A DNA stretch of 64,000 bases from CAVPWP01 sp963709395 (GCA_963709395.1 CAVPWP010000002.1:60549-124548), one strand, 5' to 3'; shown: positions 54,305-63,535, counted from the first letter of the stretch. Notes: generated from the letters alone by a model not told the origin. Made by a program: numbers and translations.

Positions 54305-55348
54305 TCAAAACGGCATGGGATGCGCCTTGTGCGCCGCCTCGATCTCGGCCAGCACCTCGGCGGAAAGCGTCACATCGGCGGCCCCCAGTGCGGTCGCCAG
54401 CTGCGCTTCGGAGGTGGCGCCGATGATCGGGATCGTCGGGAAGGGCCGTGTCAGGCACCAGGCGATCGCCATCTGGCTCGGATCGAGCCCGTGGCGCGCC
54501 GCGATGCCGAGATAGGTGTCGACCGCCTCGAAGGCGCGGGGCGTCTTGCGCCCGCCCAGGTCGCCGTTCAGCGCCATGCGCGAACCCTCGGGCACAGCGC
54601 CGTTCTGGTACTTGCCGGTCAGAAGCCCCCCCGCAAGCGGCGTATAGGCCAGAAGCGTGATGTCCTCCTGCGCCGAAACCTCGGCCATGTCGGTGTCGTA
54701 GTGGCGGCAGAGAAGCGAATATTCGTTCTGCATCGTGGCGATGCGCGGCCCGCCCGTCGCCTCGGCCGCGCGCAGCCAGTCCATCGTGCCCCAGGCGGTT
54801 TCGTTCGACAGGCCGAAGGCGCGGATCTTGCCCTCGGCCACGAGGTCCTTGAGCGTACCAGCCAGTTCGTCATGGTTGGCGCGGATCGCCGCCACGTCGC
54901 GCCCGCTGGGATCGAACCCCCAGTTCTGACGGAAATGGTAGGAGCCCCGGTTCGGCCAGTGCAGCTGGTAGAGGTCGACGTAGTCGGTGCGCAGCCGCGA
55001 CAGCGACTGGTCGAGCGCCGCGCGCAGGGTCTGCGGCGTCACGTCCTGCCCTTCGCGCACGAAGGCGCCGTTCTTGCCGGTGATCTTGGTGGCGATCACC
55101 CAGTCGCCGCGCCGCCCGGTCTTCTCGATCCAGCTGCCGATGTGGCGTTCGGTGTCGCCCACGGTCTCGGCCATCACCGGGTTCACGGGATACATCTCGG
55201 CGGTGTCGAGGAAGGTGACCCCGTGATCGAGCGCCATGTCGAGCTGGCGATGTGCCTCGGCCTCGGTGTTCTGGCGGCCCCAGGTCATGGTGCCAAGGCA
55301 GATTTCGGTCACCGTCATGCCGGTCCGGCCAAGTGTCGTGGTCTTCAT
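54305..55348 (-). CDS. Aldo/keto reductase (Tas-like)
   Basis: A 347-residue NADP-dependent oxidoreductase. The AKR catalytic tetrad is placed by D-T-A-E-M-Y (Asp, Tyr), A-T-K-I-T-G-K (Lys) and Y-Q-L-H-W-P (His). G-R-T-G-M-T-V-T-E-I-C-L-G-T-M-T-W-G at the start matches E. coli Tas and related aryl-alcohol-type reductases. The start at 55348 is chosen over 55456 because the family begins M-K-T-T-T-L-G-R-T. Substrate unknown. Confidence 0.88.
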   Translation of the reverse strand: MKTTTLGRTGMTVTEICLGTMTWGRQNTEAEAHRQLDMALDHGVTFLDTAEMYPVNPVMAETVGDTERHIGSWIEKTGRRGDWVIATKITGKNGAFVREGQDVTPQTLRAALDQSLSRLRTDYVDLYQLHWPNRGSYHFRQNWGFDPSGRDVAAIRANHDELAGTLKDLVAEGKIRAFGLSNETAWGTMDWLRAAEATGGPRIATMQNEYSLLCRHYDTDMAEVSAQEDITLLAYTPLAGGLLTGKYQNGAVPEGSRMALNGDLGGRKTPRAFEAVDTYLGIAARHGLDPSQMAIAWCLTRPFPTIPIIGATSEAQLATALGAADVTLSAEVLAEIEAAHKAHPMPF

Positions 55349-55450
55349 GCGGTCCCTCGTGTTCTGCGCCTGTCGGAGTGCGGCGGACCCTAACGGCCGT
55401 CCCGCCGGTGGCAAGGGCGAAACGGCGCAGCAACGCACATGCAGACTTGA

Positions 55451-55465
55451 GAACAAAAAAGGAAC
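55451..55465 (+). promoter_or_regulatory. LexA operator (SOS box)
   Basis: GAACAAAAAAGGAAC is an exact GAAC-N7-GAAC, the alphaproteobacterial LexA site. It lies 17 bases before the ATG of the imuA-like gene, as in SOS-regulated mutagenesis operons. Confidence 0.85.
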
Positions 55466-55482
55466 ACTCTATCCTGTTCTCC

Positions 55483-56110
55483 ATGACCCGTCATATCGCC
55501 CCCCATCTTCTGGACCGCTCGGCCCGTCCTCCCGCAGGCGGCGCGGCACCAGGGCCAGAGACTTCTGGGCGATCTGACCCTCGCGCCCGGCCGGGTGCAT
55601 GAATTCTGCGGCCCCGCGCGACGGACGCTCGCGCTGACGCTCGCCCGCGCGATGACCGGCCCCGTGTTCTGGATCGCCCCGGGCTGGAGCGCCGAGCGGC
55701 TGAACCCCGAGGGCGTGCTGTCCTTCACCGACCCCGGACGGCTGGTCTTCGTCACGCCGCGCCGGGCCGAGGATCTCCTGTGGTCGATGGAAGAGGCGCT
55801 GCGCGCGGGCGTGATCCCGCTCGTGGTGGCAGATCTGCCCGCGCCCCCTGCCCTCACCCCTGTCCGCCGCCTGCAACTGGCCGCCGAATCCGGCGCGGCC
55901 GAGGGGCGCCTGGTGCCGCTGGGCCTGCTGCTGACCCCCGGCCGGGGCGGGGCCGCCGGCGCCGAAAGCCGGTGGGAGATGGTCCCCCGCCACACCGGCC
56001 CCACCCGCCCCGGCCTTGCCTGGGACCTGCACCGCCGCCGCGCCCGCACCGCCCCCGAGGCCGCATGGCGGGTGCGCCGGGACAAGGACGGGCTGCAACT
56101 GGCCCCCTGA
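55483..56110 (+). pseudogene. imuA: ImuA-like SOS mutagenesis protein, frameshifted
   Basis: The repaired protein is 208 residues and resembles the short ImuA of Rhodobacteraceae (RecA-like accessory factor of the ImuB/DnaE2 translesion polymerase). L-L-G-D-L-T-L-A-P-G-R-V-H-E-F-C-G-P-A-R-R-T-L-A is the usual nucleotide-binding-like start, then R-R-A-E-D-L-L-W-S-M-E-E-A-L and L-T-P-V-R-R-L-Q-L-A-A. One extra base lies at about 55526-55535: the ATG frame begins M-T-R-H-I-A-P-H-L-L-D-R, the next continues V-L-P-Q-A-A-R-H-Q-G. imuB and dnaE2, its normal operon partners, do not follow. Function in this strain is therefore uncertain. Confidence 0.75.
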
Positions 56111-56119
56111 GCGCGCCGT

Positions 56120-56221
56120 CCGCCTCCGGCGGAGGTATTTCAGGCCAGAAGAAGCCCAACGCGCGCGCCCCGCCCCTTCTTCTGGCGCGAAATACCTCGG
56201 GGGTTCGGGGGCAGCGCCCCC
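56120..56221. repeat. Compound intergenic palindrome, inverted copies of two dispersed repeats
   Basis: The gap between imuA and the YceI gene contains CCGCCTCCGGCGG then GGTATTTC (56120-56141). Next is the pair CCAGAAGAAG (56145-56154) and CTTCTTCTGG (56176-56185). GAAATACC (56189-56196) and a GGGGGTTC/CCCCCGA block follow, the inverse of the unit at 40224-40255. The first part is the inverse of 804-826. It folds into a long stem and probably ends transcription of imuA. Confidence 0.6.
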
Positions 56222-56272
56222 GATCACCGAAAAATGACAGGCCAAGCAGCCAGACCGCGCTACCTCCCGGTC

Positions 56273-56839
56273 ATGCGATTCGTGCTCGCCCTCATCTTTC
56301 TTGTCGTCCCGGCGCTTACCGCCTCGGCCGACGCCGTGCCCTACAGGCTTCAGGCCGAGCTTTCGACCGTTGGCTTCGCCTATGTCATGGCCGGGCAAAC
56401 GGTGAACGGGCGCATGCCGGTGGAAAGCGCCGAGATCGCGCTCGACTTCGACCAGCCCTCCAACAGCCGCGTGACCGCCGTGATGCGTGCCGACCGCGCC
56501 GATGCGGGACCGGACTATGCCACGGTGGCGATGAAAAGCGCAGAAGTGCTTGATGCCGCGCGCTTTCCGGCAATCTCATTCCGCAGTTCCTCGATCACCG
56601 AGACCGCCACCGGCGCCTCCGTTGCGGGCGAGATCACCATCCGCGGGGTGACCCGGCCGATCGTGCTCGAGGCACAGTTCTTCCGCCAGCAGGGCACCGA
56701 GGCGGGCGACCTCGACCGCCTTTCCATCGTGCTCAAGGGCGCGATCAGCCGGCAGGACTTCGGCGCGGCCGGCTATGGCGGGCTGGTGAGCGACCGGATC
56801 GATCTCACGATCCTGGCCCGGATCGAACGGGCGGGCTGA
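56273..56839 (+). CDS. YceI-family periplasmic lipocalin-like protein
   Basis: A 188-residue protein with signal peptide (V-L-A-L-I-F-L-V-V-P-A-L-T-A-S-A-D) and the YceI fold, which binds polyprenoid lipids. Y-R-L-Q-A-E-L-S-T-V-G-F-A-Y is the first strand; A-R-F-P-A-I-S-F-R-S and G-E-I-T-I-R-G-V-T-R-P-I are the conserved middle strands. The start at 56273 is fixed by the signal peptide. Neighbouring genes give no further hint. Confidence 0.88.
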   Translation: MRFVLALIFLVVPALTASADAVPYRLQAELSTVGFAYVMAGQTVNGRMPVESAEIALDFDQPSNSRVTAVMRADRADAGPDYATVAMKSAEVLDAARFPAISFRSSSITETATGASVAGEITIRGVTRPIVLEAQFFRQQGTEAGDLDRLSIVLKGAISRQDFGAAGYGGLVSDRIDLTILARIERAG

Positions 56840-56927
56840 ACGCCGCCACGTTGACCTGCGTCAAGGCGGTCTCGGGGCATCCGGAGTTCCATGGCGTTTT
56901 CTTCCCACGCATCGAAAGGAGTCTCCC

Positions 56928-57680
56928 ATGGACCTTCGCTTCGACGGACAGACCGCCATCGTCACCGGTGCCGGATCGGGCATCGGCGAGTCCATCGCCA
57001 CCGACCTCGCCGCGTCCGGCGCCACCGTCGTCGTGGCCGACATCGACGAGGAACACGCAAACAAAGTCGCCGCCGCCATCGTCAAGGCCGGCGGCACCGC
57101 GCACGCCCGCGTCGCGGATGTCGCCGATCCGGCGGCGGTCGAGGCGCTGGTCGCCTTCGCCGAGGCCGAGACCGGCGCCCTGCATCTTCTGGTCAACAAC
57201 GCCGGCATCGGCGGGCCGCAGGCACCCACGGGGGAGTATCCCCTCGACGGCTGGGACGAGGTCATCGGCGTCAACCTCAGCGGGGTGTTCTACGGCCTGC
57301 GCCACGGCCTGCCGGCGATCGAACGCGCGGGCGGCGGGGCCATCGTCAACATGGGCTCGATCCTCAGCTCGGTGGGCTTTGCGCAAAGCTGCGCCTATGT
57401 CGCCGCAAAGCATGGTCTGGTCGGGCTGACCAAGAACGCGGCCCTCGAATACGCCGCGAAGGGCATTCGCGTGAACGCGATCGGCCCGGCCTTCATCGAC
57501 ACGCCACTGCTGTCGAACCTCCCCTCCGAGATGTATGACGGCCTTGTGTCGCTTCACCCGGTCGGCCGCCTGGGCAAGCCCGAAGAGGTCTCGGCCCTCG
57601 CGCTCTTCCTGCTGTCGGACCAGGCCCGCTTCATCAACGGCAGCTACCACCTGATCGACGGTGGCTATACCGCGCGGTGA
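56928..57680 (+). CDS. SDR-family short-chain dehydrogenase
   Basis: A 250-residue classical SDR. NAD(P) binding is G-A-G-S-G-I-G at 15-21, N-N-A-G at about 88-91; the catalytic Tyr and Lys are in Y-V-A-A-K and Ser in M-G-S-I-L-S. Acidic D-I-D-E at the end of strand 2 favours NAD. GAAAGGAG precedes the ATG. The group includes 3-hydroxyacyl and alcohol dehydrogenases; substrate unknown. Confidence 0.88.
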   Translation: MDLRFDGQTAIVTGAGSGIGESIATDLAASGATVVVADIDEEHANKVAAAIVKAGGTAHARVADVADPAAVEALVAFAEAETGALHLLVNNAGIGGPQAPTGEYPLDGWDEVIGVNLSGVFYGLRHGLPAIERAGGGAIVNMGSILSSVGFAQSCAYVAAKHGLVGLTKNAALEYAAKGIRVNAIGPAFIDTPLLSNLPSEMYDGLVSLHPVGRLGKPEEVSALALFLLSDQARFINGSYHLIDGGYTAR

Positions 57681-57707
57681 TGGGCGCGGCCCGCCAGATC
57701 CCTGCGC

Positions 57708-57746
57708 CCCCCTCTGGCCTCGCCCCGCGCGGGGCGTTAGAGGGGG
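57708..57746. terminator. Hairpin between the SDR gene and metG
   Basis: CCCCCTCT (57708-57715) pairs with AGAGGGGG (57739-57746), and the palindrome GCCCCGCGCGGGGC (57722-57735) folds inside. No T tract follows, so termination is likely but not certain. Confidence 0.45.
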
Positions 57747-57800
57747 CCTGACCGCGACGCAAGCTACGGCGGACGGCAGGACAGAAGGCACGGGCGCAGC

Positions 57801-59519
57801 ATGGCACGCATCCTCATCACCTCGGCGATCCCCTACATCAACGGGATCAAGCATCTGGGCAATCTGGTTGGCTCTCAGTTGCCCGCCGACCTTTACGCCC
57901 GCTACATGCGCGGCCGGGGGCATGAGGTGCTGTTCCTCTGCGCCACGGACGAGCATGGTACGCCGGCCGAGCTTGCCGCCGCCAAGGCCGGCCTGCCGGT
58001 GGCGGAGTATTGCGCGCAGATGTGGCAGGTGCAGAAGGCCCTGTCGGACGGCTTCCGCCTGAGCTTCGACAAGTTCGGGCGGTCCTCCTCGCCGCAGAAC
58101 CACGCGCTGACCCAGCATTTCGCGGGACGGCTGGCCGGGAACGGGCTGATCGAAGAGCGCACCGAGAAACAGGTCTATTCGGTTGCCGACGGGCGCTTCC
58201 TGCCCGACCGCTATATCGAGGGCACCTGCCCCAACTGCGGCTACGACAAGGCCCGCGGCGACCAGTGCGAGAACTGCACCAAGCAGCTTGACCCCACCGA
58301 CCTGATCGACCCCAGGAGTGCCATCTCGGGCTCGACCGACCTCGAGGTGCGCGAGACCAAGCATCTCTACCTGCGCCAGCGCAGCCTGCGCCCGCAGCTG
58401 TCGGAGTGGATCGACTCGAAGACCGACTGGCCGATCCTGACCACCTCGATCGCGAAGAAATGGCTCAATGACGGCGACGGGCTTCAGGACCGGGGCATCA
58501 CCCGCGATCTCGACTGGGGCATCCCGGTGCGCAAGGGGACCGAGCCCTGGCCGGGGATGGAGGGCAAGGTCTTTTACGTCTGGTTCGATGCACCCATCGA
58601 ATACATCGCCTGCGCCAAGGAATGGACCGACGCAGACGGCCGCCCCGACGCCGACTGGGAACGCTGGTGGCGCACCGACAAGGGCGCGGAGGACGTCCGC
58701 TATGTCCAGTTCATGGGCAAGGACAATGTGCCGTTCCACACGCTGAGCTTCCCCGCCACGATCATCGGATCGGGCGAGCCGTGGAAGCTGGTCGACTACA
58801 TCAAGTCGTTCAACTACCTCAACTACGACGGCGGCCAGTTCTCGACCTCACAGGGCCGCGGCGTCTTCATGGACCAGGCGCTGGAGATCCTGCCGGCCGA
58901 CTACTGGCGCTGGTGGCTTCTGAGCCACGCGCCCGAGACCTCGGACAGCGAATTCACCTGGGAGAACTTCCAGGTCAGCGTGAACAAGGACCTGGCCGAT
59001 GTGCTGGGCAACTTCGTCAGCCGCGTCACCAAGTTCTGCCGCTCGAAATTCGGCGAAGAGGTGCCGCAGGGCGGCGCCTGGGGCGAGGCCGAGTTCGCGC
59101 TGATCGACCGGCTGAAGACCGAGCTTGCCGCCTACGAGGGCCATATGGAGGCGATCGAGGTGCGCAAGGCCGCCGCCTCGCTGCGCGCGCTCTGGGTGCT
59201 CGGGAACGAATACCTGCAGTCCGCCGCGCCCTGGACGGCGGTCAAGACGGACCCCGACCGCGCCGCGGCGATCACCCGGCTGGCGCTGAACCTCATCCGG
59301 TTCTACGCGGTGATCTCGCGCCCGTTCATCCCCGATGCGTCGGACGCGATGCTGGCGTCGATGCGCACCGATGACGATGCCTGGCCCGAGGATGTGGAGG
59401 CAGCACTGGGCGCCCTGCCGCCGGGCCATGGCTTCACCGTTCCCGAGGTCCTCTTCCGCAAGATCACGGACGAGGAACGCGCCGACTGGGAGGCCCGCTT
59501 TTCCGGGCAGCGAACCTGA
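57801..59519 (+). CDS. metG: Methionyl-tRNA synthetase
   Basis: Charges tRNA-Met in the cytoplasm. The 572-residue protein has the class I signatures: H-L-G-N at 18-21 (HIGH) after A-I-P-Y-I-N-G-I-K, and F-S-T-S-Q-G-R at 347-353 (KMSKS variant). The zinc knuckle C-P-N-C-G and C-E-N-C near residues 143-157 classes it with the longer bacterial type. C-terminal oligomerisation domain is absent, as is common in alphaproteobacteria. The start at 57801 fits the conserved N-terminus. Confidence 0.96.
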   Translation: MARILITSAIPYINGIKHLGNLVGSQLPADLYARYMRGRGHEVLFLCATDEHGTPAELAAAKAGLPVAEYCAQMWQVQKALSDGFRLSFDKFGRSSSPQNHALTQHFAGRLAGNGLIEERTEKQVYSVADGRFLPDRYIEGTCPNCGYDKARGDQCENCTKQLDPTDLIDPRSAISGSTDLEVRETKHLYLRQRSLRPQLSEWIDSKTDWPILTTSIAKKWLNDGDGLQDRGITRDLDWGIPVRKGTEPWPGMEGKVFYVWFDAPIEYIACAKEWTDADGRPDADWERWWRTDKGAEDVRYVQFMGKDNVPFHTLSFPATIIGSGEPWKLVDYIKSFNYLNYDGGQFSTSQGRGVFMDQALEILPADYWRWWLLSHAPETSDSEFTWENFQVSVNKDLADVLGNFVSRVTKFCRSKFGEEVPQGGAWGEAEFALIDRLKTELAAYEGHMEAIEVRKAAASLRALWVLGNEYLQSAAPWTAVKTDPDRAAAITRLALNLIRFYAVISRPFIPDASDAMLASMRTDDDAWPEDVEAALGALPPGHGFTVPEVLFRKITDEERADWEARFSGQRT

Positions 59520-59615
59520 GCGACGGCCTGACCGCCACCCGTCTTCGGGTGCGGACTTGGGCTTTCGCCCCACCGATGATATGAAGTCCTGACCGGGTCC
59601 CGAGGGAGACATCAC

Positions 59616-59909
59616 ATGTTCCGTCCGCTTGCTGCCATCACCATCGCCCTGGCGATGCCTACAGCCTCCTTCGCGCAGGCGACCGACGATGCGCTTGAAC
59701 GTGCCCGCGCGGTGGATGCCTGCGCCGGTCGTCCGGTCCTGTCGGCTGAGGCGATCTCGGGCAACCGTTTGAACGTGACCTGCGGCAATGGCGAGGGTGC
59801 GGCGACAGGCGACGGGCTGTCCCCGGGTCTGGGTGCCGGGGTGCTGGTGGGTGTCCTCCTGGTGCTTGGCGCTGCGGCGGGCGGCGGGTCATCGGGCGGC
59901 ACAAACTAG
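59616..59909 (+). CDS. Small secreted glycine-rich-tailed protein
   Basis: A 97-residue protein with a signal peptide (A-I-T-I-A-L-A-M-P-T-A-S-F-A-Q), a short cysteine-containing body (D-A-C-A-G, V-T-C-G-N-G) and a C-terminal hydrophobic segment (G-V-L-V-G-V-L-L-V-L-G) ending A-A-A-G-G-G-S-S-G-G-T-N. GAGGGA is upstream. It may be tail-anchored. No family is recognised. It faces the next gene, with 7 bases between stops. Confidence 0.6.
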   Translation: MFRPLAAITIALAMPTASFAQATDDALERARAVDACAGRPVLSAEAISGNRLNVTCGNGEGAATGDGLSPGLGAGVLVGVLLVLGAAAGGGSSGGTN

Positions 59910-59916
59910 AGCGCCA

Positions 59917-61858
59917 TCACGGCCAAGCGCAGCGCCCGTCGACGATCGGCACGCGCAGCGCCCCGGGCGTGCCCGGCTCTCCCCGATAGCAGAACCCCTG
60001 CGGTTGCGGTGGAGGCGGCGGAGCGGCCTGCACCTGAACCGGCGCAGGCGCGCGCACCGGCTGCCGGAGGCGGCGGGGCCTCGCCTTCGATCCAGACCTC
60101 GATCGTGCCTTCGGGGGGAGAGGGCCGGAACGCGGTGAAATCGCGCGCCGGACCGCCCACCGTTTCAGCGACCAACTGCGCAGCCTCGGCATCCTCGGGG
60201 TGGTAAAAGCGGACCTGAGTCTGGCGGATCGTGATGCTGACCGGCGCGGGCTCGCGCCGGGTGTAACCAAGCGCCGCCACGGCCTCTGACAAGGTCTCGG
60301 CTGTCTGTGCCGCGCCATCGGCGGGCACCAGCACATGGACGAGCACCGCGTCGGCCCGTGGCGGCGCGCTTGGGGCGGGCTCCGGCTCTTCAGGCACGGC
60401 GATCCCCTCCGCTGCGGCAACCGGGGATTCACTATCCGGCAGGACTTCGGGCAAGATCTCTGGAGGTGTCCCTGTAACAGGAGCGGCTTCGGCCGAGGCT
60501 GCCGGCGGCGCTGTGGGCCGGGGCGGCGCAGGCGGCGTGAGGTCGATCCCGGGGGCCGCGCCTTCGAACGGGGGCGCGATTCTCGGTGCGGCCGCGGCAA
60601 GGCGAAGAACAGCATCGGTCGGACCTTGCGGGACCACCGGCGCGGCCTCCGGCGCCGCCGTAGCGGCGTCAGGCGCCGCGGGGGCCGCCACCGCCGCCAG
60701 AACGGCCCCGGGCGCGGCGTTTCCACCGGCCGCGGGCCGGTCGGGCACCTCCGGCAATTCAAGGCGCGGCGCGGCGGTCGATGGCATCGACCCCGCAACG
60801 GCTCGCGGAGCAAGGGTCGACTGCGGGAGCCGCGCCCCCGACCACCGCCGCCGAAGGGGCATTGCAGGGGCCTGCCGCTGCGCGCGCACCCCAAGCCCGG
60901 CCAGAACCGGATCGGCAGGCGACATCAGCGGGGGTGGCGCAGGACTGCGCGGCGCGCGCGTCTCCCCGCCGATGGCGCCCGTCGCAAGGGCAAGATCCGA
61001 CCCCTCGCCCACCGGGGCCTCGGGCAGCGCGATGGCCGAAAGCGCAGCAAGGTCGATCGCCTGCGGGGCGGCGAGATCCACCGCGGCTTCGGCAACAGGT
61101 TCGGGGATGGGGTCGGCAATAGCCTCGGGGATGGGGTCAGGCTCAGGTGTGGGGGCAGACTCGGCCACTGCCGCCACCTCGACTTCGTCCGGCCCGGCCT
61201 CGACGGGTCCGGCATCGACCGGCGCGGCACGGTCGGGATCGGTGCCCTGCGCCACGTCAGGCTGGGAACTGGCCGCCGGGAGAGCGTCAAGTGGTTCCTC
61301 AGCCTGCGTCACGACTTCCGGCACGACCCCGGCCGCGCTGTCCGGACCGGTCGCAGCCGGAGGCATCCACCCGGTGCCCACGACAAGCGCGCCGGCCGCG
61401 ACAAGCCCACCCACCGCGAAAGCCGCGATGAGCCCGACCCGGCGCCTTGGCCGTTCGTCCGCAACCGGGGCTGGATCGACGCGCGCTTCGCGCACAGGCA
61501 CCGGCGCTGCGGGCCGAGCGGTGGGCGGCGCTTTGGAGGGAGACGTTTGCGCCCCGCTGGCGGGCCGGACCGGCATCGCCACGCCTTTCGCCCCGGCCCC
61601 GGGTGGCGCCTTCCGCATTTGCCGCTGGGGGAGATCGGTGGGCAGCACCCCCGCCGCTTCGTCCTCCCACGGGCGGCGCGAGATCAGCGTCTGGCCTTCG
61701 TCCTCGCCGCGGGCGCGTTTCTCGGACAGGACCTGCGCCCGGCGCGCCCGCGCCGCCTCGAGCCGCTTGTCCCAGCGCACATGGCGCAGGGCGTCATCGC
61801 CCTCGGGCGGCTCGGGCGCCGTGTCGCGCGCCGATTGTGACCGTCTGTCTTCCGACAT
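59917..61858 (-). pseudogene. Ala/Pro-rich single-pass membrane protein with LytR_C-like end, frameshifted
   Basis: The repaired protein is about 646 residues. The N-terminal about 140 are hydrophilic and basic (R-W-D-K-R-L-E-A-A-R-A-R-R). A helix near 143-163 (A-F-A-V-G-G-L-V-A-A-G-A-L-V-V-G) follows. A long Ala/Pro/Glu-rich spacer (about 170-510) leads to a folded domain (V-L-V-H-V-L-V-P-A-D-G, then V-R-F-Y-H-P-E-D-A-E-A-A-Q-L-V-A) resembling the LytR C-terminal domain. A +1 shift in the CGCGCGC run at 60049-60055 separates the start from a tail ending F-C-Y-R-G-E-P-G-T-P-G. A cell-wall-related role is inference. Confidence 0.6.
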
Positions 61859-62006
61859 CGCCTTGCTCCGGGCGTCCGCCCCGTCATTCCCCCCACCGGT
61901 GTCCCGACCGCGGCACGCGCGCGGGACAGACGTTGGACTGCCCCATCATGCGACGAACCGCCCCCCCATGACAATGCGGGCATGACACTGCGGGCCTCTC
62001 ACGCGG

Positions 62007-63200
62007 TCAGAGGGCGGCCGGTGGCAGCGGATGCAGCGCGGCCGCGGTCCGGCGGAACAGCCCAAGCATCACCGCGCTCAGCGCCAGAGCCGACGCACCG
62101 AAAAGAAACGCGACGCCCGCGCTGCCCATCCGCTCGGCGATCGCGCCCGCGAAGGTCGGTGCGACCATCATGACCCCGTAGTAGAGTGTGAAGAACAGGC
62201 CCATCCCGAAAGCCCGCGCCTGCGGTCCCAGAACCTGCGCGGGCAGCGCCATGATCGGCCCCGCCGCCAGCCCAAGCACGAGTCCGAGCAGCCCCAGGAC
62301 TGCCGGCACCGCTGCCGGCGGCACGCCGGGAACCAGCGGCATCAGGAGGGCCGAACCGAGCAGGCTGACCAGGATCACCCCGTCGCGCCGGCCGCTGCGA
62401 TCGGCCAGGTATCCGCCGATCGGGATACCAACCGCGATCAGGATCAGGTTGAGGCTGGTCGTCGAGCTTGCTGCGGTCAGGGTCCATCCGCGTTCGGCCA
62501 GAAGCGCGGGGCCGAAGCTGAACACCATCGCCATCGCACTGTTGTAAAGCGCCCAGATCATCCCGGCGAGCACCAGCGGCCATACCGGAAACCGCGCGAT
62601 ACGGACCCCTGACACCTCCGGATCGGCGGCGTCGGGCGACCTGTAGACCAGGATGAACAGGGCCAGCCCCGCGGCGATCACCCCGAGCACACCCGCCCAG
62701 GCCAGGCCCAGCCCGCCCGCGGACGCAAGCCAGGGCAGGCTCAGGAGTGCCAGGGCGATGCCGACGGGCCAGGAATTCACGAAGATCGCCAGCGCGGTCG
62801 AGATCTCGCGCCCGACGAACCAGTCGACCAGCATCTTCGTCATCACGATGTTGACCACGACACCGCCTGCCCCCGACAGCACCCGACCCGCGACCAGCGC
62901 GCCCCAGCCCTGCCCGAAGGCCATCAGCCCGCTGCCGGCCAGCATCAGCAGCATCGCAAGCGTCACGACCCGCTTGTCCCCGAACCGCGCCGCGATGGCC
63001 CCGCCGGGGAGCGCCACGACCACCCCCGGCGCAAGGTAGAGCCCGATCAGGAGCCCGATATCCGCAAGACCAAGACCATAGGCCTCGGCCATCAGCGGCG
63101 ACAGAGCGGCGACCGACTGGAACTGGAGGGCCATCGTCATCCGCGCAAGGAAGAGGACAGCAAGGATCCACCAACGATTGACCAAGAAATCCGCCCCCAT
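62007..63200 (-). CDS. MFS transporter
   Basis: A 397-residue inner-membrane transporter with twelve helices in two six-helix halves. Motif A variants G-A-I-A-A-R-F-G-D-K-R at the loop between helices 2 and 3 and Y-L-A-D-R-S-G-R-R in the second half mark the major facilitator superfamily. The layout is that of CynX/NarK-like or sugar/antibiotic permeases; substrate unknown. It is the last standard-composition gene before the tRNA-fragment boundary. Confidence 0.88.
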   Translation of the reverse strand: MGADFLVNRWWILAVLFLARMTMALQFQSVAALSPLMAEAYGLGLADIGLLIGLYLAPGVVVALPGGAIAARFGDKRVVTLAMLLMLAGSGLMAFGQGWGALVAGRVLSGAGGVVVNIVMTKMLVDWFVGREISTALAIFVNSWPVGIALALLSLPWLASAGGLGLAWAGVLGVIAAGLALFILVYRSPDAADPEVSGVRIARFPVWPLVLAGMIWALYNSAMAMVFSFGPALLAERGWTLTAASSTTSLNLILIAVGIPIGGYLADRSGRRDGVILVSLLGSALLMPLVPGVPPAAVPAVLGLLGLVLGLAAGPIMALPAQVLGPQARAFGMGLFFTLYYGVMMVAPTFAGAIAERMGSAGVAFLFGASALALSAVMLGLFRRTAAALHPLPPAAL

Positions 63201-63430
63201 CCACCGACTTGCGCGACACCCTCACCGCGCCAGACTGGGTCGCCGCCGGTCCGACGGCCAGCGTCAACTGGCGCGGCGGGCCTGAGCCGAGCCTGCCCGG
63301 GGTCTCGCGACTGCCCAACTCCCCGTCAGATTGCGGCCCAAGTCAAGAAATCAAACATCCCGGCGGCCGAGAGGCGACCGAACCCCGGAGCTTCCCGGTG
63401 TTCTTGCCGTATCTTCGTGAGCAGCCTGGT

Positions 63431-63488
63431 TGGTGCGGGCGGCGGGACTTGAACCCACACGGGGTTTCCCCCTCCGGATTTTAAGTCC
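63431..63488 (-). other. 3' fragment of tRNA-Leu(UAA), probable attachment site
   Basis: Read on the - strand, this is the anticodon loop C-TTAA-AA, variable arm, T arm GGGTTCAAGTCCC and CCA end of a leucine tRNA. The 5' half is missing: the sequence diverges at the anticodon stem (the partner of TCCGG is AGGGA, not CCGGA), and no 5' acceptor strand matching CGCCCGC is present. Such tRNA 3' ends are left by integrases that insert at tRNA genes. The element would lie to the right, and an intact tRNA-Leu is expected beyond the window. Confidence 0.72.
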
Positions 63489-63510
63489 CTTTCACATTTT
63501 GTTACAACCC

Positions 63511-63535
63511 AAGAAAAGAAGGCCTTTGGAGGCCT
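63511..63535 (-). terminator. Rho-independent terminator at the element edge
   Basis: On the - strand AGGCCT-CCAA-AGGCCT is followed by TCTTTTCTT. It lies 32 bases past the end of the small amber-containing gene, matching its direction. Confidence 0.75.

Noticed and set aside
63431..63530. Complete tRNA-Leu or one interrupted by a group I intron
   Set aside because: The 5' acceptor strand and D arm are absent, and the sequence is continuous through the anticodon, where such introns sit.
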